From: Chrysoporthe austroafricana
Taxonomy: Eukaryota; Ascomycota; Sordariomycetes; Diaporthales; Cryphonectriaceae
Length of the DNA: 64,000 nucleotides
Assembly (NCBI GenBank): GCA_001051155.2
Contig: JYIP02000010.1
Coordinates: 310,001-374,000, forward strand
Reading direction: 5' to 3'
Positions 34,521-45,947 of the stretch are shown one piece after another. Position 1 is the stretch's first letter. Every line of letters begins with the position of its first letter. The notes below the pieces were generated by a model that was given only the letters and a program-made list of their open reading frames with translations, was not told the DNA's origin and ran no database searches. A program made the translations under genes and the position numbers.

Positions 34521-34819
34521 GTTGAGACCGGCCCCGGCTAGAACAGCAGCCAGCCCCGAGCGATAGAAGAATACAACATTCCCTCCCACCCAGCCGTGAT
34601 TTCGGGTCGCCCCCCTTTTTTCCCTATGCCTCCACCGTGCCCGCTAGCCTCGCCCCCCCTCCTCCGCGGGGTCCTATTAGGTACCGTATCTCCGCCCAGA
34701 CAGAGAGACCCTGACCAGCGTGCTGCGCTGTGCCCACCTGCGCTGCAGGCTAGAAGATAAGCGACTCGAAGCCTCCACCATCACTTGCAACGCCCTCCCT
34801 CTCCCTCCACTCCCCCCCG

Positions 34820-35201
34820 TCACCCTTGACCACCCTTCCGCGCCGTGGTCCCCTCGACCAGGCTCTTCAGCCCCGCCGCCGCGAGGAAGACGCCCGCGCC
34901 CGCGACCGCGAGCGCCGCCAGCTCCCGGCGCACCCTGTGGCGGCCGCCCAACCACGCGACCGCCAGCACCGCCGTCAAGCACTGCGTGAAGCCGAGCAGC
35001 GCCCACCGTGCTGCCTGGCCGCCCGCGCCCGGCGCGAAGCTGCTGCTGCTGCTGCTGCTGAAGGGCGAGGCGCGGGCGAGGTAGTAGACGGGGACGGCGC
35101 AGTACAGCGCGAAGTGGACGATGAGGAGCGGCCCGCCGAGGAGCCGCGAGAAGACGTCCTCGTGGAACAGGGTGCTTCGCTTCTTCTTCTTGGGCTGTTG
35201 C

Positions 35202-35264
<63 letters not shown>

Positions 35265-35407
35265 GGAGGGGAAGGCCTCCTCGTCTTGTTGTCGGCTAGC
35301 AGGTTCGAGGGGACGGGCGACCGCCTCGAGGAGCCCGACAGGGCGTCCGCCGCCAGCGCCATGGGCTGGGGCATGATGGGGAAGACGGCCTCGCCGCGAA
35401 AGCTCAT
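34820..35407 (-). CDS. Small membrane protein with a 23-residue poly-Gln tract
   Basis: Single-exon minus-strand ORF of 195 aa with ATG at 35407 and TGA at 34820. The first ~48 residues are Ser/Pro-rich and polar, then 23 consecutive Gln (about 49-71), then PKKKKR. Three hydrophobic segments follow: LLIVHFALYCAVPVYYLA (about 90), WALLGFTQCLTAVLAVAWL (about 135) and LAALAVAGAGVFLAAAGL (about 165). A Ser run lies between the first two. I do not recognise the family. The antisense frames are also long because of the repeat, but the hydrophobic pattern and start context favour this strand. It converges on the gentisate dioxygenase with a 299-base gap. Confidence 0.55.
35195..35263. repeat. CAG/CTG trinucleotide repeat (poly-Gln)
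   Basis: 23 glutamine codons on the minus strand, mostly pure CAG with a few CAA near the 3' end of the tract. The pure part (about 17 units) should be length-unstable. Confidence 0.85.
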
Positions 35408-37590
35408 AGCTCACCAGGGCGAGAGGCGACAGGCGACAGGTTCAGCGGGTGGAGAACAGGACGGTGGTGCTGTGTGTGACAGATTTCTCTGCAGGCGGCT
35501 TTCGTGCGTATGCGAGACGTGAGAGGCGACCTGGCTGACTGACTGACGTCTGGGCCGGAGAGTTGTCTGTCTGTCTGTCTGTCTGCCTGACTGGCTGGCC
35601 GAGGTTGTTCTGGGATCTGGAACGTGATAAAAAAGCACGAGGCCCCAGGGGACCGGCCCAGGCCAGTGAGTGGCCCTCGTCCGTTGCGGGTAATTTAGAT
35701 CTGGGGGAGGATCTGAACTGCCTGAACGCGTGGCATGGGCTAGGCCAGTCCGGCCGCTTCAGCTGCGCCGGGACCATCTCTAGGCTCGGAGATCCTCATC
35801 GAGGCGCAGCTTCCCGTAGGCCAGGGGGGGAGCACTGGGGAGCCAGTGGGAGCTGGTTCCAGGCCGGAATATGGGAAGGTGAAACCTCAGGAGCGGCGTG
35901 GCTCCGATAGGGCGACGGCGATCTGTAAGATTCTCCCGTGTCTGCCCTCCCTCCAGGCCGCCCCCGCCCCCCCCCCGACGGCGCAGACACCAGGGCTCGT
36001 GGTGGTGCGGATCTGCAAGGCGGCCGCGGGTGGTGCCGACCAGATTGATGACGACTAAATTATGAAACCCCCCTGTCTCTTTCTTATCGCACGGCCTGCG
36101 GCTGCGTACAGTTATCCGAAGGCGCGCAGGCTTGCACACGGCTCTCTCTTGTTCGCTTGAGGCCGTCACCGCCTAAACGGCAACTTTTTGCCGGCGGGCG
36201 CAAGAGGCGACGGGGCCCAGCTGTGAGGACTCTCTGGGCATGTCTGTCCTGGGTAGGTGTGCGCGCGGCCGAAGCGAGATGATGAGTAGTATCTACAGGC
36301 TAGCCGCCGCCGACGCCCGCTATGGCGGCGCTACCATGTTCGCCTCCGTTCTACGCATCACGCGCGCGGCCGTCGAGGGTCACGTCCTCGTGCCTAGGAC
36401 GCATGCGGCTTGCAGTTCAAGGATACGGGCGCTCTGCAGTTGGCTGCGGCGCGCTGCCAGAGCGGCCAATAGGCAGTGGTGAATTTGAAGTGGCATCAGC
36501 TCTCATGCCAATCCACCACAACCAGCCAACGTACAGTGAGTGAGCCCCTCAGGCTCGAGCCTAACCGTCTTCGCTGGGATTCATCAAATGCGTGTAGGTG
36601 TAGGCGCCTACATTTCTATTGCCACTGCGAGGCGCTATAGGAACAGTTCTTATTTCGAGAGAATGAATCAAGTCCTTGGTGATTGGGTGCATATATTTAA
36701 TCTCCACCAATATTGCAACATTTCCCAAGGACACCACCCATTTGGGGCTAGCCAATGGGCGACCGTCTGATGACAGCCATTGGGAGGGACTTGATTTCAT
36801 GAAGGGAGAGTTGTCTTCTCTACGACAGATCACATTTACCATAGTGCCGTGGAGAGAGAATTGAGACGCACTAGCCAAAGAAGGCCGAACCCTCATCGGA
36901 ACTCAATAATCTCTGTGCAGCAAGATTATTCTTCTTTTCTGCCATAGTATCCTCGAAATCGGAATGCCGAAGCAAGCAACTGGGTAACCTGATGCCTTGG
37001 TGGTGCACACAACACAACGACCCACGTTGTGCCGTCGTGTATCGAGAACAAAACAATTTGTAAAGCCACGGCATCACATTTGTGACGAGCATGTTACTAC
37101 GGAGGCTGGCCACCGCAGTGCTGTACGGCCAGACACCACCCGCGACCGCGACAGCCCGCGAGCACAGGGCAGCACCGCGGCTTGACGTCGTTCCACCGGT
37201 GCAGGACCACAGATGCACACATGCTCTGGCGGCCGAAATTCACTTGTAGAGGAGCTACGGTGCCGGCCACGCGAGCGGTCGACGAAGTCATGCCGGCTGT
37301 GCCACCGCCGACAGTCTCGGCGGCAGTGTCGCCTGTCTGATCCCCTGTGTGCTCATCGGTACCACCTCCCCCGGAGTCTCACTGGCCTCCCTCGCCAGTG
37401 CTGCCCGACAGTATCACCCCCCAGGTGTGCTGAGGATCGCTCAGCCCATCGAGGCTGTCATCGTGATCGCACATATGCAGCATCAACCCATTGCACCGAA
37501 ACAGATTGTGTGGGATTGGAAAAGACGGTGCTGATTCGAGGAGAGCAACTCATCTGCGATCAAGGCTGTGCGCTGGGGGCTCTGCCGGAG
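35408..37590. other. Gene-poor spacer with simple repeats
   Basis: No supportable gene. It contains a GTCT tetranucleotide run at about 35564-35582 in the likely promoter of the poly-Gln gene and several short ORFs without features (for example 36561-36896 minus). Confidence 0.4.
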
Positions 37591-38878
37591 CTACACAACA
37601 CCCCTGGCCCTCAGCTCCGCAATGAAATCCTCCATGTCCTGCACGAACAGCTGGGGCTTCTCCATGGCAGCGAAGTGGCCGCCCTCGAGATGCGCCCGGG
37701 ACCACACCAGGCTGCCGGTCGCCGCCACCCACGCCCTCGGGGCGGGCACCAGCTCCCTGTGGTGCCACGAGTACCCGAGGGGCTTCTCGAGGTGGTAGGC
37801 CGGGTCCGGGTGGAAGAACGACGGCGCGGGCCCGAAGAACTGCCGGTACAGGTAGACGCACGCACCGGGGCAGCGAGTCGGTGAGCCCGTACAGCGTGGC
37901 CGCGTCCAAGACGCCGTCGAGCGGCGGCGCCGCGTCCGCCCACTGCAGGAACTTCTCGCCGACCCAGGCCAGCAGCGCCAGCGGCGAGCTAGCCAGCACA
38001 AGCCCGATCGTCGCCGGCCGTGCGCCGTGCTCGCGGGCGTACGCGTTGCCCAGCGCGCGAGCCCGGCGCGCTCCTCCGGCGGCAGCGACGCCGGCGGCAC
38101 CTCGTCGCTCTTGTCGACGCCGGTGCAGAGGTTCACTGTGTGTCTCGTCTCCCCGGTCAGCCCCGCGCCTCCCCACGCCCGCGGGGTGCGGTGCTCGGCG
38201 ACTCACGGTGCACGGCGCTGCAGGACGCGGACGTCCTCCCCAGGATCCTCGCGGCAAAGCTCCCGATGTCCCCGCCCTGCGCGACGCACCCGCCCTCGAA
38301 GCCCAGGCCGACCATCAGCCTGTCGACCACGCGCGCGATGCCCCTCGCACCCGAAGTCCCGGTCGAGCGGCGGCCCGCCCAAGTAGGCGTGCCCGGCCAG
38401 GCTGGGCACGACAACGTGGAAGGGCAGGTCATCCGCCTCGCCGTACCTCGCGCGCAGGGCGCGTCCAGCGCGCCCAGCAGGAACTCAGAGGAAGCTCCCC
38501 GGCCACCCGTGGAGCAGCACCAGCGGGACGGCGCCGTCCCGGGCCGAGAAGAGCGCGACAAAATGGGATCTCGAACGCGGAGCCGCCCTCGTCGACCGTG
38601 GCCGTGAAGTTCGGGTAGCTATTGATGCGGTCCTCGGTCGCCCCGCCACGAGTACACCGGCTCCCAGTGCTGCTTGGCCCGCGCGAGCCAGTCGCGCGTG
38701 ATGCCCCAGTGCCGGAAGTCCGTGACGTCCGCCGTGCGGTTCTCGAAGGTCTCGGGTGCGACCCTGGACAGCCTGAGGAGCTGGGCGAAGGCGTCCAGAT
38801 CGCTGTCCGGGACGTGGGCCCTGAAGGGCTTGGACCTGAGGGTGGCCTTGGGGGGGGGGGGATGGTGCTGGACGGCAT
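37591..38878 (-). pseudogene. Epoxide hydrolase gene with multiple frameshifts
   Basis: The complete order of a microsomal-type epoxide hydrolase is present on the minus strand but spread over all three frames. N-terminal EHN domain: KPFRAHVPDSDLDAFAQLL and WLARAKQHWEPVYSWR. Then INSYPNFTATVDE; HGWPGSFL oxyanion loop; VVVPSLAGHAYLGGPPLDRD; nucleophile region VAQGGDIGSFAARIL; SSPLALLAWVGEKFLQWADA; and the catalytic His in EGGHFAAMEKPQLFVQDME. One intron (about 38138-38205) with good borders joins SCSAVH to LNLC. About eight one-base shifts are needed, including at a 12-base G run (38850-38861), near 38640, 38560, 38490, 38460, 38350, 38060 and 37870. No nonsense substitution is needed, so it is either newly dead or carries assembly indels. 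If intact it would hydrate epoxides to diols. Confidence 0.75.
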
Positions 38879-41004
38879 GCTGCTGCTGCCTTTCCAGAGG
38901 CAGACCTCGGGATCGCGCAAGGTCAGGACCTAGGCGGCTCAAGCAGAACTCCACAAGAGAGAGCCTCACCAGCGATGGCAGAGGATATATGGACGTGAGA
39001 GTCGGCTACTCACTCCACACGCTCATATAGGCGATATCGACGGGATAACGCAACGCCACCACTCACAGCTCTGTAATTCCAGGACTACCATCCTCTCAGG
39101 TCCAATTGCTTCCAATTTCCTGTGCCTGGCTGTGCGCCAGTGAAGGCCCAGCGCGGTCTTGGGCGAGGTTAGCAATTATCCGAGTCGGGGACGAGTCGGG
39201 GACGAGGTGCGCATTGTGACCTGGATTGTGCAATCATCAACTCTCCCCAACCCACCCCGTCCAACTTGAGCCCCCAATCACGCTGCACCACATTTCGAAT
39301 TCCTCAATGAGCGAGCTGCAGCGAACCTCGCATCACGCTCAGCGAGGTCCGTGTCTCGCTCGGTCTACTCCTCTCTGCAGTCGCGGGTCCAAGCCGAGCT
39401 GGAAGCTTTGGGGAGGACGCCGGGCGGACGCCCCAGTATCAAGGGCCCAGGGATATCAATGCCATCTCCTCAGCCGGATCGTCCTCGTAGTCCTAGCTGC
39501 AGCTATCCTCTATGACACAATCACCAAGCGCCGGCTGTGCGGCCGTCTTGACGATCTGAAGAGCTGGGCGTCGTGGTCGATACCTGGTGCTGAGGCCTCT
39601 CGGGTATGATGCCTGCGTGTTCAAGCGTACCTGAGGGATGGCCTAAGAAGAGACGGCACGGGACCCGATTTTTTCTTCTCTGTGGTTCCTCCTGTGGTTC
39701 TATCATCACGAGCGATTTGAACTGGGCGGGCAGGCCGCGGTACAAGTATGCTCCAGGCGATGACGATGCGCCGGCACACCCGCGCAAGCTCCGGGACGAG
39801 CGTCGGGGCCGCCGTCCTCGATCCGTCGCACGAAGCGCGATCACTCACGCTCAAATTCTGTGCTATTTATGGGCGGCGACCAGGAACCGGTGAGGTCATC
39901 CCCGGCACGGATGGGTCCGACGTCATCGGCCCCGTATATTAGTACGTACTTAGCGCACGACGCCTTCGGTCTCCACCGCCGCCTCGAAGGTGCTCAGTAA
40001 ATATGACATGTGGAAACTGGGACTGCCGAGTCGAGACGGAGACGATGAGGCGGAGACGAAGCTCCGGGCAGCTTCACGAGCCTGAGCTGGAGAGGCAAGC
40101 AGCTGAGGAAGACCGGAGGGGCAGCACAGGTCGACCGCGCAACTCGGGCCACTGCAGTCAACACACCGGGGGGCAACGAGGAGATCATCGTCGCATGCAA
40201 CCAGCCGCGTCCGGCGCCGAAGGATGGTGCTCAGGCCGGGGACGCGGGGGTATCGCCAGCGGCGCTTTCGTCGGCCTGGTGTGTCCTGACACCGCCGTGT
40301 GGTGGGATGCTCATCAGTGCGCACAGCTACCCCTCATCCCTCCCTCGGCAGCACCTCGCATGGCCGTCGGTAGCCCTTCACAGGGTGTGGGATGAGCTGG
40401 GGTGGGCTGTGGGTGGGTAGTGAGCCGGTGTAGTGGGGTGCCATCGGGCGGGCGTCCCAGGAATAAGAAATCCTACTATCTACTATAGTATCTGTCAGAC
40501 GAGGGGGATCACACTCGATCTCACACTTAGCTCTGCTGGCCTGGCCTGTCCTCCTCGACCATTCCTCTCTCGTACGAGGAGGCATTAGGGGCTCACGCCC
40601 AGGGAGCCATGGGTCACACAAGATGGTGAAGACATCGTCAGCTTCCCAAGAAGAACCCTCTGTGCCTCTCTCTGTGTTGTATTCCCCGCCCGCTGCCGTA
40701 GAACATCAAGGTTCGCGAGGGTCCCACCGGGCGAGCGCGCGTGCGTGTGTGTCCATAGTCAGGGCCATGCATCGATGATGTCATGCGCGAGGAGGGCCCG
40801 AGGTGAGGCCAGGCCCAGCTTTACTCCCTTGGCGTAAGTGTGATTCCTGACTCTGCAGCAGCCAAGGTTCATAGTGGATGTCGAAAAGAGGGGATAGGCT
40901 TTGCTGGCACGCCCAGGCGGTACTCACGGCACATAGAGAGAGGGGGGGAGAGGTAGGGAGGAGGGACAGGAGAGACGGACCGATGCAACAATTCCCGCAG
41001 TTCC
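38879..41004. other. Gene-poor GC-rich spacer
   Basis: 2.1 kb without a supportable gene. It includes a short direct repeat of GACGAGTCGGG near 39180-39206. An ORF at 40003-40395 begins with ATG but its composition is unremarkable and no domain is visible. Confidence 0.4.
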
Positions 41005-41043
41005 GCGCGAGCTCGACGCTCGACGCTCGCGTCGAGCTCGCGC
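41005..41043. repeat. Perfect 15-bp inverted repeat (hairpin)
   Basis: Arms at 41005-41019 and 41029-41043 (GCGCGAGCTCGACGC and its reverse complement) flank a 9-base loop. It lies 11 bases before a TATA box and 192 bases before the start codon of the dehydrogenase. It could be a dimeric regulator site or a cruciform-forming element. Confidence 0.7.
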
Positions 41044-41048
41044 CGTAG

Positions 41049-42149
<1,101 letters not shown>

Positions 42150-42177
42150 GCGGCCTGGCCGAGGGAGGGTACGAATG

Positions 42178-42298
42178 AGAAAAGAAAGAAGAAAAAAAAA
42201 AGGAATAAAAACCAAAAAAAAAAAAAAAAAAAGAAAACAAAAAAAAAAAAAATATTTAAAAACAANACACGACGGGAAGAGGGAAGGAAGAAGGAAGG

Positions 42299-42360
<62 letters not shown>
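42178..42360. repeat. A-rich low-complexity tract with one undetermined base
   Basis: Begins just after the dehydrogenase stop: A runs broken by G, then an N at 42266, GA-rich units, and 62 uninterrupted A (42299-42360). The N and exact homopolymer length suggest an assembly weak point. Confidence 0.85.
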
Positions 42361-42362
<2 letters not shown>

Positions 42363-42886
42363 AAGCGAAATGACAATGAGTTATGAGTATCAATCTATCA
42401 ATCCATCTATTTATATTAATAGAGAGTCTGGGTCTGCTTTATGGGCGCCCTCGACGTGCGGATCATGTCAGGACGGTTGGGAAGATATAGCTATATAGAA
42501 AGGCAATACAACCAACAGAGAGTGAGACCAACCAACACCAGGGCTGAATGCCGCGCCTTGCTCGTCCAACTACTGTCAAACCCTATTTGAGCCTCATTCC
42601 TTTCATGTAATGGTGGGTGGTGCTGCAGGAGTTGGTGAGCCTCAGGAGATCCCCAACGCCGTGAGATTCTCAGTCCAGGGCGTGGCCTGAGGGAGCTCCC
42701 CCACCTTGGCGGGGTTGCGATGGCGGGGCAGCGCTCCGTTTGTCGGTTTGCCAAGACGTCACCTCCCTCACTGGCTGACTGCATCTGCTCTCTCATACAC
42801 TACAAAAACCACGACGGCGACGACCACAGCCACCAACCTACCGAGCGCGCAAGCCCCATCTCCCTCGCCCGGCTCGTCCCCCGTTC
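42361..42886. other. Intergenic, Nudix gene upstream region
   Basis: 3' flank of the dehydrogenase gene and promoter of the Nudix gene. The last 130 bases are C/A-rich leader. No other element is seen. Confidence 0.4.
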
Positions 42887-43681
42887 ATGCCCTCGTCGCT
42901 GGCCCTCCGCCCGCCCACTGCCGCCGCCGCCGCCGCCGCCGCCAGGCGCCTCGGACAGCTCGCCAGCCACCATCACCACCACGACAACGCACCCTCCACC
43001 GATCACCGCCGCCCCTTCACGATGACGACCAAGACCCAAGAGCCCGTGATCACCTCCGTCGAGGACCTGCCCACGGGCGAGGCGCGGTGGGTCGCCCTCC
43101 AGCGGATCCACTTCACCGACCAGACCGGGCGCGCGCGCACGTGGGAGTCCGCAGTGCGCAAGACGCGGTCCGCGGCGGCGGGCGCCGTCGACGCCGTCGC
43201 GGTGGGCAACATCCTGCTGGCGGCCGGCGGCAGCAGCAGCGCCACCCCAGCCTCCACCATGCTCGTGATCCAGTACCGCCCCCCGCTCGACAGCTGGACG
43301 GTCGAGTGGCCCGCGGGGCTCGTCGACGCGGGCGAGACGGCCGAGGAGGCGGCGCGGCGCGAGTTCCGCGAGGAGACGGGCTGCGACGTGACGCGCGTGC
43401 TGAGCGTCAGCCCGCCGCAGGCCGCGGACCCGGGCCTGACCAACGCCACCATGCGGCTCGTCATGGTGGAGGTCGAGGTCCCGGAGGGCGGGCTGGCGCC
43501 CGACAGCATGCCCGCGCAGCGGCTGGACGACGGCGAGCACATCCAGCGCGTCGTCGTCCCGCTGGCCGAGCTGCACGCCCGGCTCGAGGAGTACGCCCGG
43601 CGGGAGCGGTTCGTCGTCGCCGCGAAGCTGTTCCACTTCGCGGCCGGGATGGAGTTCATGAAGGGGCAGAAATACTTCTAG
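42887..43681 (+). CDS. Nudix hydrolase, ADP-sugar pyrophosphatase type
   Basis: Single-exon gene of 264 aa from the first ATG (42887), or 219 aa from the ATG at 43022 (MTTKTQEP). The Nudix box GLVDAGETAEEAARREFREE followed by TGCDV matches G-x5-E-x7-REUxEExGU exactly (about residues 145-167). WPAGLVD just before it and the length match the ADP-ribose/ADP-sugar pyrophosphatase group (YSA1/NUDT5 type), which splits ADP-ribose to AMP and ribose 5-phosphate. The extra 45 residues are rich in Ala, Arg and Leu with few acids until a His run, like a mitochondrial presequence, so two forms from alternative starts are possible. The codons are strongly G/C-ending. Confidence 0.88.
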   Translation: MPSSLALRPPTAAAAAAAARRLGQLASHHHHHDNAPSTDHRRPFTMTTKTQEPVITSVEDLPTGEARWVALQRIHFTDQTGRARTWESAVRKTRSAAAGAVDAVAVGNILLAAGGSSSATPASTMLVIQYRPPLDSWTVEWPAGLVDAGETAEEAARREFREETGCDVTRVLSVSPPQAADPGLTNATMRLVMVEVEVPEGGLAPDSMPAQRLDDGEHIQRVVVPLAELHARLEEYARRERFVVAAKLFHFAAGMEFMKGQKYF

Positions 43682-45014
43682 GGCCCCCGGGAGGTTGCTG
43701 CCAAGATAGGGTTACCGGGAGACGCGGAGGGACAATCTGTGGGAATAATAGGTCTATGAGACAGGCCATGAAGGGACACCCCCATGGGGGGATGATTTCT
43801 CTGAAATATAGGGGACGATAGAAACGGCTTGCCGCTGGTCTCTGTGGCAGAGGCCCAAAGAAGATACAACGGGACTCACTTCAGTTCGAGTGAGCAGGTT
43901 GGAACAACCTTGGGAAGGGCTCGTTGAGGCCACGATATCGGCTAGGTGGGAGGAAGAAGCCGACATGCGTGACCAGGTCGAGCATTAGAGGATAGACCCT
44001 TTCCCGCAGACAGTTTAGACAACGCCGACGATGACAACAAGCCCCAGCCCACATCCTATCATTCTCAATCCTCCGCCACTCAAGGCACCACCATCTACTT
44101 ACTACCTTAAGCATGACCATGCCGCACAGGACCTCCTCGTAGAGTGCACATAACTATCTCTCTACTGCACATCGTCCGCAAAAATACTGCACGATTTGTG
44201 ATGCACGTACTGCACTCCCTCTATCGACAGCACCCGAATCCCCGTAGCGGGTGTCACCCCGTCCCCATAAGATGAACTTCCTCACAAGCCGTAGCCTATG
44301 GCGCTACCTCCCACCTATCCACGAGTACGCCGCTCCTCTCGCTCTCGTCAGAGGCTGTCCTTCCTCCGTAATTTATGAGTCAGACGCTCTAGAACAGCTG
44401 CGTGCCTGGCCATGCACTGTCGGTTTGACGGGGAGACAGATGACTGCCATGTAGTTACCCCAGCCTGGCGCCTGGACACGATCCGACGAGCAGCAGCAGC
44501 AGCGACCTACCAGCCGCAGAGGGCGACAAGGACCGCAGCCTGGTGCATCGCCCAAACTTAGACCTGATCCGGCCGCCGCAGACCCTCACGGCATCTTACC
44601 TCGCCGCACCGCCTTCCTCACATCACGAGCCGGTAGGGCCGGCAGACGGGCATACTTGCTGGTGTGGCCTCGGCGTCTGGTCACTGGTGGCTCGAGGTGT
44701 TCGGGAGGTGTGGGTGGTCTGAAGAGACACAGGAGGCTTCGGCGTAGCAGTATAGAATCAAGGCCAGAAGAACGAGTTGCCATGCGTCCTCGGCGGCTCT
44801 TATGCCATCCGGAACGCCTCGGACCACGTGCGCTGTCGAGCTAGTGAATCTGCTGGCGTAGTGTTCAGTAGTGTTCCCGAGCCTTTGACATCTGTCACTG
44901 CTCATGGGCCTCACGCTCGTCAACAGTAAAGTCTCCAGCGGACGGGGACGAGCTGGATGAAGGTAGAAATAATCTTGATTCTGAAAGGTACAAAGGCCGT
45001 GTAAGCGGTTGCTC
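43682..45014. other. Intergenic, nothing firm
   Basis: 1.3 kb with only short ORFs (for example 44251-44454 plus) lacking features. A stretch near 43823 shares GGCTTGCCGCTGG with one near 52103, perhaps fragments of an old repeat. Confidence 0.4.
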
Positions 45015-45524
45015 TCATGAAATATTATATACAGGAGGACATGCAGGGTCTATCATCCGTGACCGCTGGCCGTCGAAACCGGTCGGATAGGCCAGCCAAA
45101 TTACAAACACAATAGCGCAGAACGCCACGACGCAGTAGGTCCATACCCACTGGTCGCACTTTTTTTGCTGCTCCAGATCTCTCTCCTCTTTCGGGCTCCA
45201 GGTTGGCAACGCCTGCCACGCGTTCTCCGCAGCCGCAATGCAGGGCCGTGAGAGACACAAGCACCCGGGGCCGGACACGGGTTGCAAGAGCCTAGTCGGC
45301 TGTCCCGAGCCGGGCGGTCGGACTGCGGTGCGGACAGGTCGTAGGAGACCTCTGTGCCTGTCGATCCATTCCCAGCGTGGCCAAGGCGCAATCTGGCCCG
45401 CCTTGAGAACAACGATGATCCTCTGAGAGCCCAATTGCCAAAACTCCACACCAATGCATGCCAAAATAAAGTTGTTAAAAGAGGTAATCTTCCCATCCCC
45501 TAACACTGTGTACCAATGCCCCAT
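45015..45524 (-). CDS. Possible small membrane-anchored protein
   Basis: Minus-strand ORF of 169 aa, ATG 45524, TGA 45015. The C-terminal part reads WSPKEERDLEQQKKCDQWVW followed by a hydrophobic helix (TYCVVAFCAIVFVIWLAYPTG), which looks protein-like; the middle is Arg/Pro-rich and less convincing. It starts only 40 bases after the stop of the small gene upstream on the same strand, so it may be that gene's 3' UTR instead. I do not recognise the family. Confidence 0.3.
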   Translation of the reverse strand: MGHWYTVLGDGKITSFNNFILACIGVEFWQLGSQRIIVVLKAGQIAPWPRWEWIDRHRGLLRPVRTAVRPPGSGQPTRLLQPVSGPGCLCLSRPCIAAAENAWQALPTWSPKEERDLEQQKKCDQWVWTYCVVAFCAIVFVIWLAYPTGFDGQRSRMIDPACPPVYNIS

Positions 45525-45563
45525 GACGAAACCATGGACGCTGAAGACGCTGAGGCAGCCGAC

Positions 45564-45947
45564 TTATCTCGCACCGTCGTAGCTTGCCCTCTGTGCCCTC
45601 CAGTCCGGGGAGGGAGCCACCGCAGCCCTGCTGGGGGACGAGCCGAATCCAGGCATGGAGCTGAACCTGTGCATCTTCTTACGCTCCTTGCTGGACATGG
45701 CCGCCGCTGGAGAGGGCGTTGTGGCGGACGGGGACGCCGGGCTCTCGATGCTAGGGCTCTGGTAGTTGGAGGAACCGCTGCTGTTGTTCGAGGACCCCGT
45801 GGCGTTGGGCGTCTGGTAGATGTACTCGCCGTCGACGTAGATTGCGTTGGAGACGAAGGTGGACCGCCTGTCGCGGTGGCGAGTGTAGCGCCGCTCGAGG
45901 CGGAACAGCTCGATCTTAGACTGGATGCGCTCGAAGATGCCCGGCAT
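45564..45947 (-). CDS. Small unknown basic/Ser-rich protein
   Basis: 127-aa single-exon ORF, ATG 45947, TAA 45564. The first 50 residues are ordered-looking and basic (MPGIFERIQSKIELFRLERR, then TRHRDRRSTFVSNAIYVDGEYIY); the rest is a Ser/Asn/Pro-rich disordered tail with SSKERKKMHRFSSMPGF. The frame extends upstream only through a TTG. The sharp change from an ordered head to a low-complexity tail and the long GA/CT-rich leader upstream (46260-46480) fit a genuine small fungal gene; the function is unknown. Confidence 0.6.
   Translation of the reverse strand: MPGIFERIQSKIELFRLERRYTRHRDRRSTFVSNAIYVDGEYIYQTPNATGSSNNSSGSSNYQSPSIESPASPSATTPSPAAAMSSKERKKMHRFSSMPGFGSSPSRAAVAPSPDWRAQRASYDGAR

Noticed and set aside
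33600..34589. Minus-strand ORF of 329 codons
   Set aside because: It is antisense to the gentisate dioxygenase and runs through the intron's simple repeat.
34826..35299. Plus-strand ORF with a poly-Leu run
   Set aside because: This is the antisense shadow of the poly-Gln repeat; the minus strand has the better start and membrane pattern.
39226..40395. ORFs between the epoxide hydrolase and dehydrogenase genes
   Set aside because: Arg/Ser-rich composition typical of GC-rich noncoding DNA, with no motif and no consistent splice model.
42706..43821. Plus-strand ORF of 371 codons over the Nudix gene
   Set aside because: It is a GC-driven shadow frame that is Arg/Ala-rich and lacks the Nudix box, which is intact in the other frame.
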